DNA of 64,000 bases, taken from the NCBI RefSeq assembly GCF_016741855.1, contig NZ_JAERRH010000023.1:1-64000 (forward strand), read 5' to 3'. A program made the translations under genes and the position numbers. The notes under the pieces are model-generated. The model was not told the origin of the DNA, made no database searches, and saw nothing but the letters and a program-made list of their open reading frames with translations. Of this stretch, positions 1-10,400 are shown piece after piece. This stretch comes from Streptomyces musisoli. Its GTDB lineage: Bacteria; Actinomycetota; Actinomycetes; Streptomycetales; Streptomycetaceae. Each line of letters starts with the position of its first letter. Positions within the stretch are counted from its first letter, which is position 1.

Positions 1-1102
1 CCGAGCACACCATTCGGGCAAGACAGGGAGCCGACTGCTTGGTTCGGCATGGCTCGCCGCGGCGGCCGACCACCCGTTCGGCTGCGCATGCACGTCCAGG
101 TACAGGTGCGCGGTGCGGCGCGTCAGGTGGTTCCCTGGGGTGAGTGGTGCCGCAGCCGATCCCCGAGTCCGCCGCGGCACCACCCCGAACCGACCGAGGC
201 TGCACCACGACGCCCATGCCCCGTCGTCGCGGCACGGGCGGCTCGCCTTCCGCGCGCTCAGACACCCGAACGGCGATCAGCGGCAGCAGCTGGCACAGCC
301 CGTCGTACCGCAGCCGGCCGACCCGGTACGAGGCTCAGCCCGTTCTCCTCCAGCGGCATCCCCGGGGCCGGAGCACCCTGTTGCTCTGGTCATCGAGGAC
401 GCCGTCGTGGTTCATCAGAGCGACACCCACAGCTTCGAGGTGCCGTGGGCGCGCTGCACCAGGTCCTTGCGCAGCAGAGCGGTTCGGATGTCGAGACTGT
501 TCACGTTGAACTCCCAGGTACGGATGGTGTGGCGCGGTCCGTCCGCGTCGCTGGCCGCACCTTGCAAGACACGAGGGTTAGCCTCGCAACTCTCGCGAAA
601 ATCCACGGTCCTGCATGGGATAACACCAGATCAGGGCGCAGGTACCCCGGACAGCGTGAGGGCCTCGGACAGTTGGTGTCCGAGGCCCTCACGCTCGTTG
701 CCTACCTGTGCGATAAGTGCCCGCTGGCAGGAGGTGGGACCAGGATCAGCGAGCGTTTCGGCCGGGCGGTCGACCAGCCGGGGCCCTGCTCCCATCCATC
801 CACCCAGCGCGATGGCCGGTGCTACCCGCTTTCCTCCACGCTCGCACCGCCGCCTTCCCTGCACGCGCCAGGCCGAATGAGCAGGCACCTGAACGGCGGC
901 CGGCCGTGGTGGAAGGCATGAGGATGTGACGTGGTCCCTGCCTGAGCCGATGCTGAGCACACCGGTAGACAGCCCTGCCTTTGGCCGCCGGGTGGGCGGC
1001 GGAGCCGAAGTTATGGACAGGGTTTTTGGCCTTGTCCCTTGTCCGCGGATGTGGACTGTGTTTGGTGCACCTGGCGGCGCTCGATGTCCGGGGTGGGTGG
1101 GC
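1..1102. other. Left-edge region with no assignable gene
   Basis: No reading frame here combines a credible start, a ribosome site and a recognisable family. Overlapping open frames exist on both strands, as expected in GC-rich DNA. The most protein-like stretch is on the minus strand at about 415-600 (it contains the residues HTIRTWEFNVNSLDIRTALL and ends at a stop near 415). It could be the end of a broken gene, but I do not recognise it. The only clear structure is the hairpin at 653-695. Confidence 0.4.
653..695. terminator. Perfect 19-bp inverted repeat, terminator-like
   Basis: Positions 653-671 and 677-695 are exact reverse complements with a 5-base loop (GTTGG). The stem is GC-rich and begins AGCGTGAGGG. 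No clear T-run follows, as is common in Streptomyces terminators. No intact gene ends just before it, so the transcript it would stop is unknown. Confidence 0.6.
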
Positions 1103-1531
1103 TCAGGAAGGAGGGTTTCGCTTTGAGCTGCCCAGGAACGCTGCGGCGAGCGCCGCGACACCACCGCCGAGCATGCCCGCCGCGGGTGCCGCGGCACCGT
1201 GGTCGACAAAGTATTTGGCGACCCAGAGGTAACCGGCTACACCACCGCTGCCAACGATCATGCCGGTTGCGCGCAGTGCCAGATTGACCAGGTCCAAGCG
1301 GCGCTCATGGGCACGGTCGAGACACCACTGCCGGTGCTTCTCAGCTTGGCGCTCGAAGTCCTGCTCCACGAGCCGCAGGATGCGTTCGCCGGCGCCTGGG
1401 ACTACACGTTCCCATACCTCCGCTTGGCTGGCGGCCGGCAGAGCCGAGTACGGTGTCGACACCTGGCCCGGCTGCGCGCCGTCGTCGATCGCGGCAGCAG
1501 CACCTGGCTCCTCGGGGGGTGTCGTGGTCAC
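1103..1531 (-). CDS. DUF2335-like predicted membrane protein
   Basis: The protein is 142 residues from a GTG start whose GTGA overlaps the stop codon of the upstream NTPase gene, so the two are translationally coupled. The first 30 residues are Pro/Ala-rich. A central helical part (about 35-85) has charged segments ERILRLVEQDFERQAEKHR and RAHERRLDLVNLALR. The C-terminal 50 residues hold two hydrophobic helices (around GMIVGSGGVAGYLWVA and AGMLGGGVAALAAAFLG). This layout matches DUF2335-type small membrane proteins. Its role is unknown, but coupling to a STAND-type NTPase suggests it acts with that protein, perhaps as a membrane effector or anchor. A longer frame opening at 1585 lies inside the upstream gene and lacks a ribosome site. 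Confidence 0.7.
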   Translation of the reverse strand: MTTTPPEEPGAAAAIDDGAQPGQVSTPYSALPAASQAEVWERVVPGAGERILRLVEQDFERQAEKHRQWCLDRAHERRLDLVNLALRATGMIVGSGGVAGYLWVAKYFVDHGAAAPAAGMLGGGVAALAAAFLGSSKRNPPS

Positions 1532-3447
1532 CGCTCGTCCCTTTCGGCTTCTCCCGGCTGCCGGCCGTGAGTAGGGCCCGGCCACTGGATCAACGCTTCG
1601 GGCGGTGCGCCGAGTTGACCGTACTTCTCGCGCAGGGCCTCATCGACATTGCGTCGACTCTGCTCGCGGGAGGGCTTGTCAACAACCGGGCGAACCGGGA
1701 CTCGATGGCCAGCAGCAGTTGCTCCCGCGCCGGATCGGTAGGGCCACAGATCCCGCAGCCCATCCAGGAAGACGCTCGCTCGGGCGGCGAAGGTGCGATC
1801 TTGATGTTCCGGCTGCGGAGCGCGTCCGAGATGGCGGCTGCGGCGCGAGGCAAGAAGCCCTCCCCCAGCCAACATGGCCCACACCACGAGGAAGCTCCCC
1901 AGCGACCACCCGCCGTGTGCGGTGGGAAGAGCCCGCAGCAGCAGGAACAGACCGGCCGTGAGCAGGGCAATCACGAACAGGACCAGGACAGGAAAGGCCA
2001 AGAGCCGAGCGGCACGGCGCTGGCACCGAACCGACGCGTCGAGGAACTCGGTTGCGACCGGACTGAGGTCACGACCGCCTTCATTCGAACTGCGGGCCAC
2101 CGCTAGCTCGTGGCCTCGATACAGGGCACTAGGTGCGCGGCCGAGGCGCCGCCACGCGACTGCGGCATCCTCGATCTGCTGGCGAACCAGGAGGCCAGCA
2201 CGTTCGTCGGAGAGCCAGGTCCGTAGACGCGGCCAGGCCCACAGCAGTGCCTCCTGAGTGATCTCCACGGTCTCCTGATCCAGGCTGAGGACGCGGCTCT
2301 GGGTGAAGGCGTGCAGGACCTTTTCAGCAGAGGAATTGTCGCGGTCATTGCCGAGAAGGTCGATCCAGGTCACGCGCCGGCGGGTCGGCTCAATGTCCTC
2401 TGCCACTCTGACCAACTGCAGGAAGATCCTTCTGGCTGTCGGCTGGTCTTCCGGATCCAGCCCGGCAAATACCTGTTCGGCCATGGTCGCCACAGCATGT
2501 CGGATGCCGCCGGTGGCCTCGTAATCCGCGATCGTCAGGCGGTGGCCTTGTCGTCGGCGCCATACCTCACGAAGCGCGTGCGCTAGCAACGGCAGCCGCG
2601 TGGTTTCGGATACGTGCTCAAGATCCCGCAGCAACAGCTCGGTCAGACCCGACTCGATCTGCAGGCCCATCGCCTGAGCTGGCAGCACGATGGCTTCTCG
2701 CAGCTGAGGGACTGACAGCGGCCCAACCCACACGGGTTCGCGCAATGCCACCTCCAGCTCGGAGTACGTGGCACTGAGGACGAGGTAGTCGTCGAGGTAG
2801 TTGGATGACAGTGCGTACACCACCAGTGCAACGGGGGGTGTGCCGTCGGGGCCTGGTTTCGCCAGAGCGGACAGCGAACAGAGAAAGTCGCGGCGCTCCT
2901 GCTCGTCCGGGCACAGTGTGAAGACCTCTTCGAGCTGGTCGACCACGAGGACCAGGCAGGCATCAGCGACTCCGCTGCTGGCCCGTGCAGGGACCGCCTC
3001 CCGGAGTCTGTCGGCCTGGCCCTCCGGATTCTCCGACAGCGCCTCGGCCATGCTGTCAGGCGGAACGCCGACGAGGGACCCAAGGCGAAGGGCCAAGGAC
3101 TTCATCGGGTGTTCGGTGGGGGTGAAGTACAGCACCGGCATGCGATCCGAGCCAGGGATGGCACCGGCGGCAAGCGCGGGGAGCAGGCCAGCTGCCAGCA
3201 ACGACGACTTGCCCACGCCCGTCGGACCGACGACCGCCACCGCGCCACCGGAGCGCAGTCGCCCGCTGAGACAAGCAATCAGCCGTGCAAGCAGTTCGTC
3301 CCGGCCGAAGAACCACTGTGCCTGATAGGCACCGAAGGAGGCCAGGCCGGGATATGGGCAGACGTCCTCTGCCTGTTCCGAACGGAGCGATCGGTCACCA
3401 CCGCGGGAGCCTCCCCGCGTCCAGGCTTCGGGAAGCTGCTTATCCAC
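1528..3447 (-). CDS. nSTAND1-type NTPase with C-terminal membrane segments
   Basis: The 639-residue protein starts at a GTG preceded by AAGGGGAG at good spacing. A longer frame runs to 3828 and an ATG exists at 3462, but neither has as good a ribosome site. Near residue 30 it has CPYPGLASF followed by WFFGRDELLARL, the usual entry to novel-STAND-1 NTPases. Walker A is GPTGVGKS (about 74-81) and Walker B is LVLVVDQLEEVF (about 165-176). A helical region follows, then two hydrophobic segments at roughly 490-540. Family members usually end in WD40 repeats; this one ends in a membrane region and a basic tail. STAND proteins are signal-dependent switches, often in conflict systems. It forms an overlapping operon with the DUF2335-like gene. 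The ligand and output are unknown. Confidence 0.8.
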   Translation of the reverse strand: MDKQLPEAWTRGGSRGGDRSLRSEQAEDVCPYPGLASFGAYQAQWFFGRDELLARLIACLSGRLRSGGAVAVVGPTGVGKSSLLAAGLLPALAAGAIPGSDRMPVLYFTPTEHPMKSLALRLGSLVGVPPDSMAEALSENPEGQADRLREAVPARASSGVADACLVLVVDQLEEVFTLCPDEQERRDFLCSLSALAKPGPDGTPPVALVVYALSSNYLDDYLVLSATYSELEVALREPVWVGPLSVPQLREAIVLPAQAMGLQIESGLTELLLRDLEHVSETTRLPLLAHALREVWRRRQGHRLTIADYEATGGIRHAVATMAEQVFAGLDPEDQPTARRIFLQLVRVAEDIEPTRRRVTWIDLLGNDRDNSSAEKVLHAFTQSRVLSLDQETVEITQEALLWAWPRLRTWLSDERAGLLVRQQIEDAAVAWRRLGRAPSALYRGHELAVARSSNEGGRDLSPVATEFLDASVRCQRRAARLLAFPVLVLFVIALLTAGLFLLLRALPTAHGGWSLGSFLVVWAMLAGGGLLASRRSRHLGRAPQPEHQDRTFAARASVFLDGLRDLWPYRSGAGATAAGHRVPVRPVVDKPSREQSRRNVDEALREKYGQLGAPPEALIQWPGPTHGRQPGEAERDER

Positions 3448-3967
3448 TCCGCTCCCCTTCATGCCCACGCGCGATCCAGACCTCACGGTAGTCCAGCGGC
3501 TTCCGCAATGACAGCACGTCAACCCCACCAGTAAGGTCGCATTCCCGGCCGCCAACTGCCCGGCTTCAGGTCGTACTTGTCCAGCGCGCAGGCTCCGCAG
3601 TCGCGCGGCGTCGGCCTCCAGGCTGATGCCCAACCGGCGTTCACCCCGCTGGCGGCTCCATGGAGCGAAGAGAGGGCGACGCCAGTTCCCGGCGAGTGAA
3701 GTGCCCTCGCGATCCGTGATCGACATGGCGCTGGACTTCATCGTGGACAGCTCAACAGCGCATAACCCAAGTGGGACGGCTACCGTGCCCAGCTCGCCCT
3801 GTACGCGGGCGGGCAGTCGTCGCTGCACCGCCTCGGCTGTCGTGCGCGGCTCCAGAGCCTACTGACACAGGAGCCACGTCGACACACCTCACTCAAGTAG
3901 CTTGTATGTGACATTGCTCGTGCGGCTCTTATCGCCGACGTCTGTCAAGCCCGTAACTACGAACTTC

Positions 3968-4132
3968 TTAAGTCCAGCGGATTTGGCTCGGTTTCCGCCC
4001 GACCGTGTTAAACCCCAATGCCTCTTTGCGCCAGTCGACCGCATCCGGCGACCAGCGGGGTTGGAAGTTGTCATCGTCCGCGCGGGCCGACTCCACGTGG
4101 TCGAGGACTTCTTCCACGACCTGAGCCGGCAC
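3968..4132 (-). pseudogene. Possible 3' fragment of an unknown gene
   Basis: A 54-codon minus-strand frame from a GTG at 4132 contains protein-like sequence (DHVESARADDDNFQPRWS, then DAVDWRKEALGF) and ends at TAA. It starts about where the DUF3103-like frame begins on the other strand, which suggests a rearrangement junction near 4130. I do not recognise the family. The stretch 3448-3967 otherwise holds only an open but unsupported N-terminal extension of the STAND gene frame. Confidence 0.3.
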
Positions 4133-4982
4133 GGCTGACGAGGCCGGCGCGAACCGCCGGGTCGCCGCGCTGAAGGGGCTGCCCGCCTCGACCGGTTCAC
4201 TGCTTCGCGTGCGTCTCGGCGCGGCCTCCATGCGTGCCCGTCTGACCCCGGACGTGACCCCTTGGGTCGCGGTCGCCGCCTCCGACGAGCACGCGAAGAC
4301 GATCACGGCGTTCGACAGCCGGGGCCGCGGCCACACCGTGGACGCGACACACGTACCCGCCTTCCCCCTGTACGTCCTGGACATCGACGCGGCCAAGGCG
4401 CACAAGGCCGGACTCCGAGTGCTCCGCGAGCAACTCGCCGACAACGGCGTCAGCACACCCGCGCCCCAGGGCGCGCACGCCGCGGACACGGCCGGCTGGT
4501 GGGCCACCAAGGTCACCGCGGTCGAGGTGAACGACGACCAGGAACCCTGGTTCAAGGGCGCGGCCGAGACGTTCTCGCTGGTGACCGGCTTCGGACAGGA
4601 CGGCAAGGCGCGCGTCGACTCGGTCGACATGATCTACCTCGACTACGACGGGACGGTGTACTACCCCAACCAGATCCTGGTCAACTGGTCCAACTACAAG
4701 TACAACCTGGCCGACGTCGTCATGATGGAGGACGACGACGGCACCAACTACAAATCGCTCGCCCAAGCCCTCACCACGGCCCTGCTGACCGTCACCGACC
4801 AGGGCACCTACATCCCGCTGGTGAACGCGGTGCTGTCGGCGATGCCCGACTCCTGGTTCACCGACGACCCCGACTACGTGGAGTCCTGGTACACCCTGGC
4901 CAGGAACTCCACGGGCCGTCTCAATGGAGCCGCCGGCAACGGCTGGATGACCGTCGAACCGTACTTCGTCGAGCAGTTGTGA
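4125..4982 (+). pseudogene. DUF3103-like protein, 5'-truncated
   Basis: An in-frame stop lies at 4122-4124. After it the frame reads continuously to 4982, with coding character already evident at 4140-4208, before the first start (GTG 4209). The visible part has the features of DUF3103 proteins: TPWVAVAASDEHAKTITAFD, an acidic stretch (MMEDDDGTNYKSL) and IYLDYDGTVYYPNQI. Family members are secreted and longer, with a signal peptide; neither that nor a ribosome site is visible here. The likely reading is that the 5' part was lost at a rearrangement. It could be expressed from GTG 4209 as a 257-residue cytoplasmic product, but this seems less likely. Confidence 0.55.
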
Positions 4983-4983
4983 C

Positions 4984-5007
4984 CCTCGGGCCAGGATTCA
5001 CCCGAGG
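4984..5007. terminator. Short bidirectional hairpin between convergent genes
   Basis: CCTCGGG at 4984-4990 pairs with CCCGAGG at 5001-5007. It lies between the end of the DUF3103-like frame and overlaps the 3' end of the convergent MBL-fold gene, so it may end both transcripts. The stem is only 7 bp. Confidence 0.45.
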
Positions 5008-5918
5008 CCCGCGAGCGGGGCGGACGGCTGCCAGGCGACGGGCATGACGACGTCGACGGCGTCACGACGGGCCAGCGGCAGCAGTCGGCCCGTCGTGACG
5101 CCGAGGTCGTCCATGACGTAGGGCATGGGCCGCAGGGGCCGGTGGAGGCCGAGGAAGAAGTCGTCCCAGTGCACGAGGACGACACGGCGGGCCCCGGTCG
5201 TGACCACGACCTCGTCCCAGTAGGCACGCACGAACCCGGCCGGTCGCCTGCCCAGGTTGCCGACACCCAGATAGACGACGTCGGCGTCCACACCACGCAG
5301 CGCGCCGGGCCGGAAGTTGGCACTGGCGTGCAGCAGCACACGGCCCCCGGGATGGGAGAGGACCACACTGTAGGCGGTGCCGGTCCGCCAGGCGCCTGCG
5401 CGGGCCGGCGGGACGAGGGGCTCGTCGACGGTGCCGGGGAAGCGGTCGCCGGGGCTGTGCACGGAGTCCAGGAAGGTCAGCCCGAAACTCCCGTACGACA
5501 CCGTGTCCCCGTCCGCGACCACGCGCAGGGACGACTCCGGCACGCCCGAGCCCCGGCCGATGTTCGCGGTGGACCGTGAGCCGATCAGGTCCGCGCCGGT
5601 CTCCAGCGCCCACACCGGGGCGTCCAGGGCGTGGTCGTAGTGGGAGTGAGCGCAGAACACCGCCGCGAGGTCCCGCGCCCGGAGCCGGTCGATCGCGGCG
5701 CGCACGAGCGCGCGGTCGGGCGAGATCCTGCCCGCCGCCACCCGCAACAGCCCCGGCCGGCTGATGAATCCGTCGCTGAGCACCGAGGTCTCCCCGTCGG
5801 AGAACAGCACGGAACTGGTGCCCAGGAAGTACGCGACCACCCCGTCGTGGCCGGGCGCGGCGGGCTGCTTGTACGGAAGGCACGGGCGCAGACTCGGACG
5901 GCCGAAGGGCGTTCTCAT
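4998..5918 (-). CDS. MBL-fold metallo-hydrolase
   Basis: The 306-residue product shows the beta-lactamase-fold metal motif HSHYDH in FCAHSHYDHALD, a downstream His in LLHASANFRPG and a terminal LVHWDDFF. These fit a zinc-dependent hydrolase of the L-ascorbate-6-phosphate lactonase/UlaG-like branch, with a substrate that cannot be named. No signal peptide is seen. The ATG at 5918 has AGGA eight bases upstream. An ATG at 5936 would add six residues but has a poorer ribosome site. The gene is convergent with the DUF3103-like frame and stands alone. Confidence 0.8.
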   Translation of the reverse strand: MRTPFGRPSLRPCLPYKQPAAPGHDGVVAYFLGTSSVLFSDGETSVLSDGFISRPGLLRVAAGRISPDRALVRAAIDRLRARDLAAVFCAHSHYDHALDAPVWALETGADLIGSRSTANIGRGSGVPESSLRVVADGDTVSYGSFGLTFLDSVHSPGDRFPGTVDEPLVPPARAGAWRTGTAYSVVLSHPGGRVLLHASANFRPGALRGVDADVVYLGVGNLGRRPAGFVRAYWDEVVVTTGARRVVLVHWDDFFLGLHRPLRPMPYVMDDLGVTTGRLLPLARRDAVDVVMPVAWQPSAPLAGLG

Positions 5919-6320
5919 ACGGGCATCCTGGCCCATCACGACCCGCCGGGCGAGGGCGGCGTGACGGGAGGACCGGACGGCCCGCCTAGGCTGAGGTACA
6001 TGCCTTTCTCCCTGGGACCCGAGGCGCGCAGCGGGAGCCGGCGCGGACTTCCCGTCGAGATCGTCGACGCGTGCCTGCGCGGCCGGGGCGGCGGCAGCCC
6101 GACTGCGGTCGTCCACGGACTGCCCGCGCCTGCGGCCGAACGCCGTCGCATCCCAGGGCAAGTGGGCACGTCCCATGCCGTTTTCCTCCCACCAGCGAGA
6201 TGCGTTGTGCTGGCGTGCAGCCGGCCGGCCGGACACCCACACCCCCCAGCAGCCGCGGCGGCGCAGAAGTCACCTGGCCGGACTCCGCCAACGTGCCCAT
6301 GATGGCGGTGATGGACCATT

Positions 6321-6525
6321 CCCGCAGGCGCGGGGAACACGGGGGTTCCCGATGACCAGTCGCAAAATGCCTGGGCCCATCCCCGCGCATGCGGGGATGG
6401 GCCCAGGGACGCTGTACTGAATGCTGTGCACGTCGGCTGCTCCCTGCGCATGCGGGGATGATCCCGAGACGGCGTGACGTGACCACCGCCGTCAACTGCT
6501 CCCCGCGCATGCAGGGATGAAGGGA
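6321..6525 (+). CRISPR. Decayed four-repeat type I-E-like CRISPR remnant
   Basis: Four imperfect copies of a palindromic repeat recur at a 59-61 base period, with cores starting at 6321, 6381, 6442 and 6501. The best copies read CTGCTCCCCGCGCATGC followed by a GGGGATG half-stem. Each copy differs by several bases, and the first (CCCGCAGGCGCGGGGAAC) is most diverged. The repeat differs from that of the large array at 18.9 kb, so it probably belonged to another locus. No cas gene adjoins it. Confidence 0.7.
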
Positions 6526-7003
6526 CGTCTGGTCGGCGAGATCCACTGCGATCGCACTGGGGCCACACCTCGCCCAGCCGCCAGGCCACAGCGAAGCCCG
6601 CCACGCCTGGAACAAGCCTCCACCTCACCCGCCGACGGCGGACCCGCACCCCGACCCGGGTCAGCCGCCGGGGCCGGTTGAACTCATCCACGGGACGCGG
6701 TACCGGCCGGCCCGTCACCTCCTCCACCCAACCCCCGTACCGGGCCCCGACAAAGGCATAAAAACCGGTAGACCGCCTGTGCCATCTGCTCCCGCGCTGC
6801 GTCTGCGCCTGCGCCTGCGCACCCTGGCCCCGGACAGCCGCCAACCAGGCTTCCACCCCGCCGGCCCCACATCCCACACCGACGCACCATTCTCTGGTAT
6901 GCCCGTTAAGGGGGGTGCGATTTACTGGGGCTTACAGCGGCTAAAACGCAGGTGGGCGGGAGTGAGTTCGTACTGGCTCTAAGTGGCGCGGGCCCTCAGA
7001 AAA
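6526..7003. other. Intergenic stretch downstream of the toxin operon
   Basis: A minus-strand open frame (about 6540-6877, containing FYAFVGARYGGWVEEVTGRP) looks weakly protein-like, but it has no family I recognise and runs into the CRISPR remnant. From about 6890 the base composition falls toward AT, matching the toxin tail region to its right. No gene is called. Confidence 0.4.
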
Positions 7004-7441
7004 TTATCGCCGGAGGATGACGACCTGATCATTATTCGTGTCGACGCCCCAGAGGATGGATTCCTTGCTGGATTTACCCGCCCATATGGTGGCGGAGCAC
7101 CCATCGACAAACCGCAGTTGTATTTCACTCGCCTGCCGACCTCTAGCCACCTCCCATGCCCCATGACCAGTTTTAGCCAGGAGGCTTTCGGAGGAGCATT
7201 CAAAATAGCGCAGTTTCAGTTTGACCGCAGAGAACTCTCCATTCGCATCGAGCTTGAGGGTCCCACCATCGCCGTTCCAACGACCCACCAAAGAGTCCTC
7301 TCGCACAAATGCACCTTGCGGATATTTGGCAGAATCGGTGGAGGAGTAACATCCGACAGCTGCAATAGACGCAAGGACCATAAGCGCCGCCACTCTAGAT
7401 GCAGCACGAAGGCGCACCGCATCATTCTTCCTTTGTCGCAC
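7004..7441 (-). CDS. Lipoprotein, probable immunity protein to the RHS toxin
   Basis: The 145-residue protein has a basic N-terminus, a hydrophobic segment and a lipobox ending SIAAVGC (Cys about 31), so it should be lipid-anchored outside the membrane. The mature part begins around DSLVGRWNGDGGTLKL and contains several further Cys residues (YFECSS, DGCSA), reminiscent of small beta-barrel lipoproteins. It lies 17 bp after the RHS toxin stop on the same strand and shares the toxin tail's lower GC content. Immunity genes sit exactly here in polymorphic-toxin loci, and a lipoprotein suits a toxin that acts at or crosses the envelope. The assignment is by context, since no homology is recognised. 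Confidence 0.6.
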   Translation of the reverse strand: MRQRKNDAVRLRAASRVAALMVLASIAAVGCYSSTDSAKYPQGAFVREDSLVGRWNGDGGTLKLDANGEFSAVKLKLRYFECSSESLLAKTGHGAWEVARGRQASEIQLRFVDGCSATIWAGKSSKESILWGVDTNNDQVVILRR

Positions 7442-7458
7442 AACATCCCCCTCGGCGT

Positions 7459-10400
7459 TCAGAATGGAATAACCACTCTGAAAGAAATCTCCATATAATG
7501 CGATGCCGCAGCGTGGCCACCCGCCACGATACCGTCATTGTCGTAACGCTGCACGAACCTGTCAGCCGCCGTGCCGTATCCGGTGGCAATATGAGCAAAA
7601 GAGGACATTGTCATGTTGTTCTTGATGGTGATTCGGGCCTGGATGCCCGTATCGCTAGCACGCAGAATTTTATAGTCCGCTGCGTAGGAGCCGAGGACAG
7701 CCGTGGATGCATTGTGATCCCCCGTGATGATCGACCACTGATCGGCCAGGAATTGCTTCACTTTCCCGGACCCGCTCTTTTTCCCGATCGAGTAGGGTTC
7801 AAGCGTCCCTTCGGTCTTTCCTTGCATCCACCGCCGAGTGATTTCTTTGCGCTGCTGCGCTGTTATGTCGCTCATCATGACCTGCTGCGCAACACGACTG
7901 TCTTCACCGTAGACTGTGGCGCCGTCTAGCATCCCGGCCGCCCATTTGAGGCCAATAATACGCAAGTCATCTCGGCCTCCCCCTGTAACTGCATCCTCCG
8001 GGTTGCACATCAACATTGCCGGCATACCACTGCAAGCGCGGGCCTTCATGTACGAGGGCGCTGCGATGCCAGGCGGTAGGTATGGGAGCTGGAACTGTGT
8101 CGGCCCTACCTGCGGACCAAGTGCAGGCGGCGCACATGGCACCTCAAAGAGCACTCCGCATGTCATCGTTCCACCCACTCCACCGGTGGGGCCTGAGGGC
8201 GCCGTTCCCGACTGTCCAGTGTTGCCGGTGTGGGCTGTACCAGTTCCACTCCCCGTGCTTCCTGTACCGGGCCCGCACTTTTGCCAGCCGCCTCTGCACT
8301 GATCTCCGTTTGGCTCCAGGCGGATTGTCCCGCTTGGATCGCTGAAGGTAAGCGGATTTCCACCGGCGTATGAATAACCGCCAAGGGATTGTGGGTCGGA
8401 GACGTTGAGGATGGGGTCGACGCTGATGAACCGGCCGGTCGTCGGGTCGTACTCGCGGGCGCTGAGGTGGGTGAGGCCGGTGTCCTTGGTGTCGTCGGTG
8501 CCTCCGACGAAGCCCTTGGTTCCGGGCCAGGCGGTCGGCTTGGCTCCGCGGATGCCGCCGAAGGGCAGGGTGCGGCGCTGGGTGAGTTTCTGTGTGTCTG
8601 CTGCTACGGCGAGTTGGGCGGTGCCGTGGTGGTCGGCGAGGGTGAAGGAGACAGTGCCGTCGTCTTGCTGGACGGCCTGGTTGCCGCCGCCGAGGTCGAA
8701 GTAGCGGGTGACCTTCGGAGCGGTACTGCCCTTGGACAGCGTGATCTCGGTGGCGCCGAGGTAGAGGGTGGTCTCGGTGGGCGTGCGGGCGATCAGCCGG
8801 TTGCCGTCCGCGTCGTAGAGGTAGGCGGTGGTCTTGCCTGCGGCGGTCACCTTGGCGAGGTGGCCTTCGGGGTCCCAGGCGAGGTTCTGGTCGTCCCCGT
8901 TCAGGGTGCGGGTGGTGGTGTTGCCGGTCTCGTCGTACTGGTAGCTGTCCTGGACTGTGCTGGTGGGGCCGGTGGTGGTCACCGAGGACAGCGCGTGCGG
9001 CAGGGCCTTCCCCGGATCGGGGTAGGCGTAGGTCCGCTTGATGTCCTTGGCGGCGTCGCCCGTGATGTCGTGCAGGGTCTCGGTGCGGCGGTTGCCGACC
9101 AGGTCGTAGGTGTAGGACTGCCAGTAGGGGGCGGGGCCGCCCAGGTCGCTGCCGCTGGGAGTGGTGGCGCAGGACGTGGTGTTCTGCGCCCAGGCCTCCG
9201 TCAGGCGGCGCAGGTAGTCGTAGGTGAAGCACTGGGCGTCGGTGCCGTCGCGGGAGACGTCCGACACGGACAGGACGTTGCCCGTCTCGTCGTAGTGGTA
9301 GCTGTTGCTCTGGTCGACACCGGCGATCTCCTCCCGGTCCACGCGGGAGGAGGCCAGGCGCTGGGTGCCCCATTCGTAGGTGTTGGTGGCCCAGGTCTTC
9401 TTGCCGCCGTTGTTTGACAGCTCGTACTGCAGGGGCTTGCCGGTGAAGCTGTAGCTCGTGGTCGCCTTGACGCCCTGGCTGCCGGTGACGGCGGTCGGGC
9501 GCAGGGTGGCGTCGTCGTAGGTGTAGACGGCGGTTGCCGCGGACAGGGCACCGGCCTTCGGGTAGCCGACGCCGCCGGTGAGCCCCGACACGTTGTACGA
9601 CGTGGTGGAGATGTAGGTGCCGGCTAGCTCCTTCTCCGCGGCCGGGATGGTGACCGAAGTGCTCTGCGGCCGGTAGAGGCGGTCGTAGGCGATGACCTTG
9701 GTGGTGTAGGCGTTGGTGCCGTCGTAGCGAGTGGACGCGGCCAGCTGGCCTTTAGCGCCGCTGACGGTGTCGTACACCCACTGGGCGCGCAGGGTGCCGG
9801 TAGAGGACTTCTCCCTCACCTCTGTTTTGCGGCCGAGGTTGTCGTAGCCGTACCACAGGCGGGGTGTGTCGGGACGGTCGTCGGTGGCGCTGTCGGGGCG
9901 GGCGTCGTCGGTGGTGGTGAGCTGGCCGCGGTCGTCGTAGGTGCTGAGGGTGGTGCCCTTGTCCGGGTCGACCGTCTTGATCTGCCGGTCGAGCTGGTCG
10001 TAGGTGTACGACCAGGTGTTGCCCGCCGGGTCGATGACCTTCTTGAGTTTGCCGCGGGGTGTGTAGTCGTAGGTGGTGGTGTCGTAGGCGGCGTCGGCGT
10101 TGCGGGCGTGGAGCTGGCGCAGCGCCGTGGTGCGGCCCCGTGCGTCGACGAGGGTGGTGGTGGCGGTGCTGCCCTCGGGCGGGATGACGGTGGTGCGGTC
10201 GCCGCCGTAGATGGTCCTGGTGGTGGACAGCACGGGTCCGCCGTCGCCGTTGCCGGCGAGCTGCTTGGCTTCGGTCTGCCGGCCGAGGCCGTCGTAGGTG
10301 TAGCGGCTCTGGGTCTCGACGTCGAGGGCGTCTTCCGGCTTGACCAGGACGGTCGTCGGCGGCTTCGTCGAGTAGTAGGAAGCGAATTCCTTGGTTACCA

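Noticed and set aside
3463..3828. N-terminal extension of the STAND NTPase to 3828
   Set aside because: The frame is open, but GTG 3447 has a good ribosome site and the known domain starts about 30 residues later.
5936..6877. Minus-strand frame spanning the small CRISPR remnant
   Set aside because: Its middle is translated repeat sequence (HPRMRR, SPHARG), so it cannot be a continuous gene.
8389..9417. Plus-strand frame over the RHS core
   Set aside because: It is antisense to the conserved RHS core, with Gly/Val-rich composition and no start signal.
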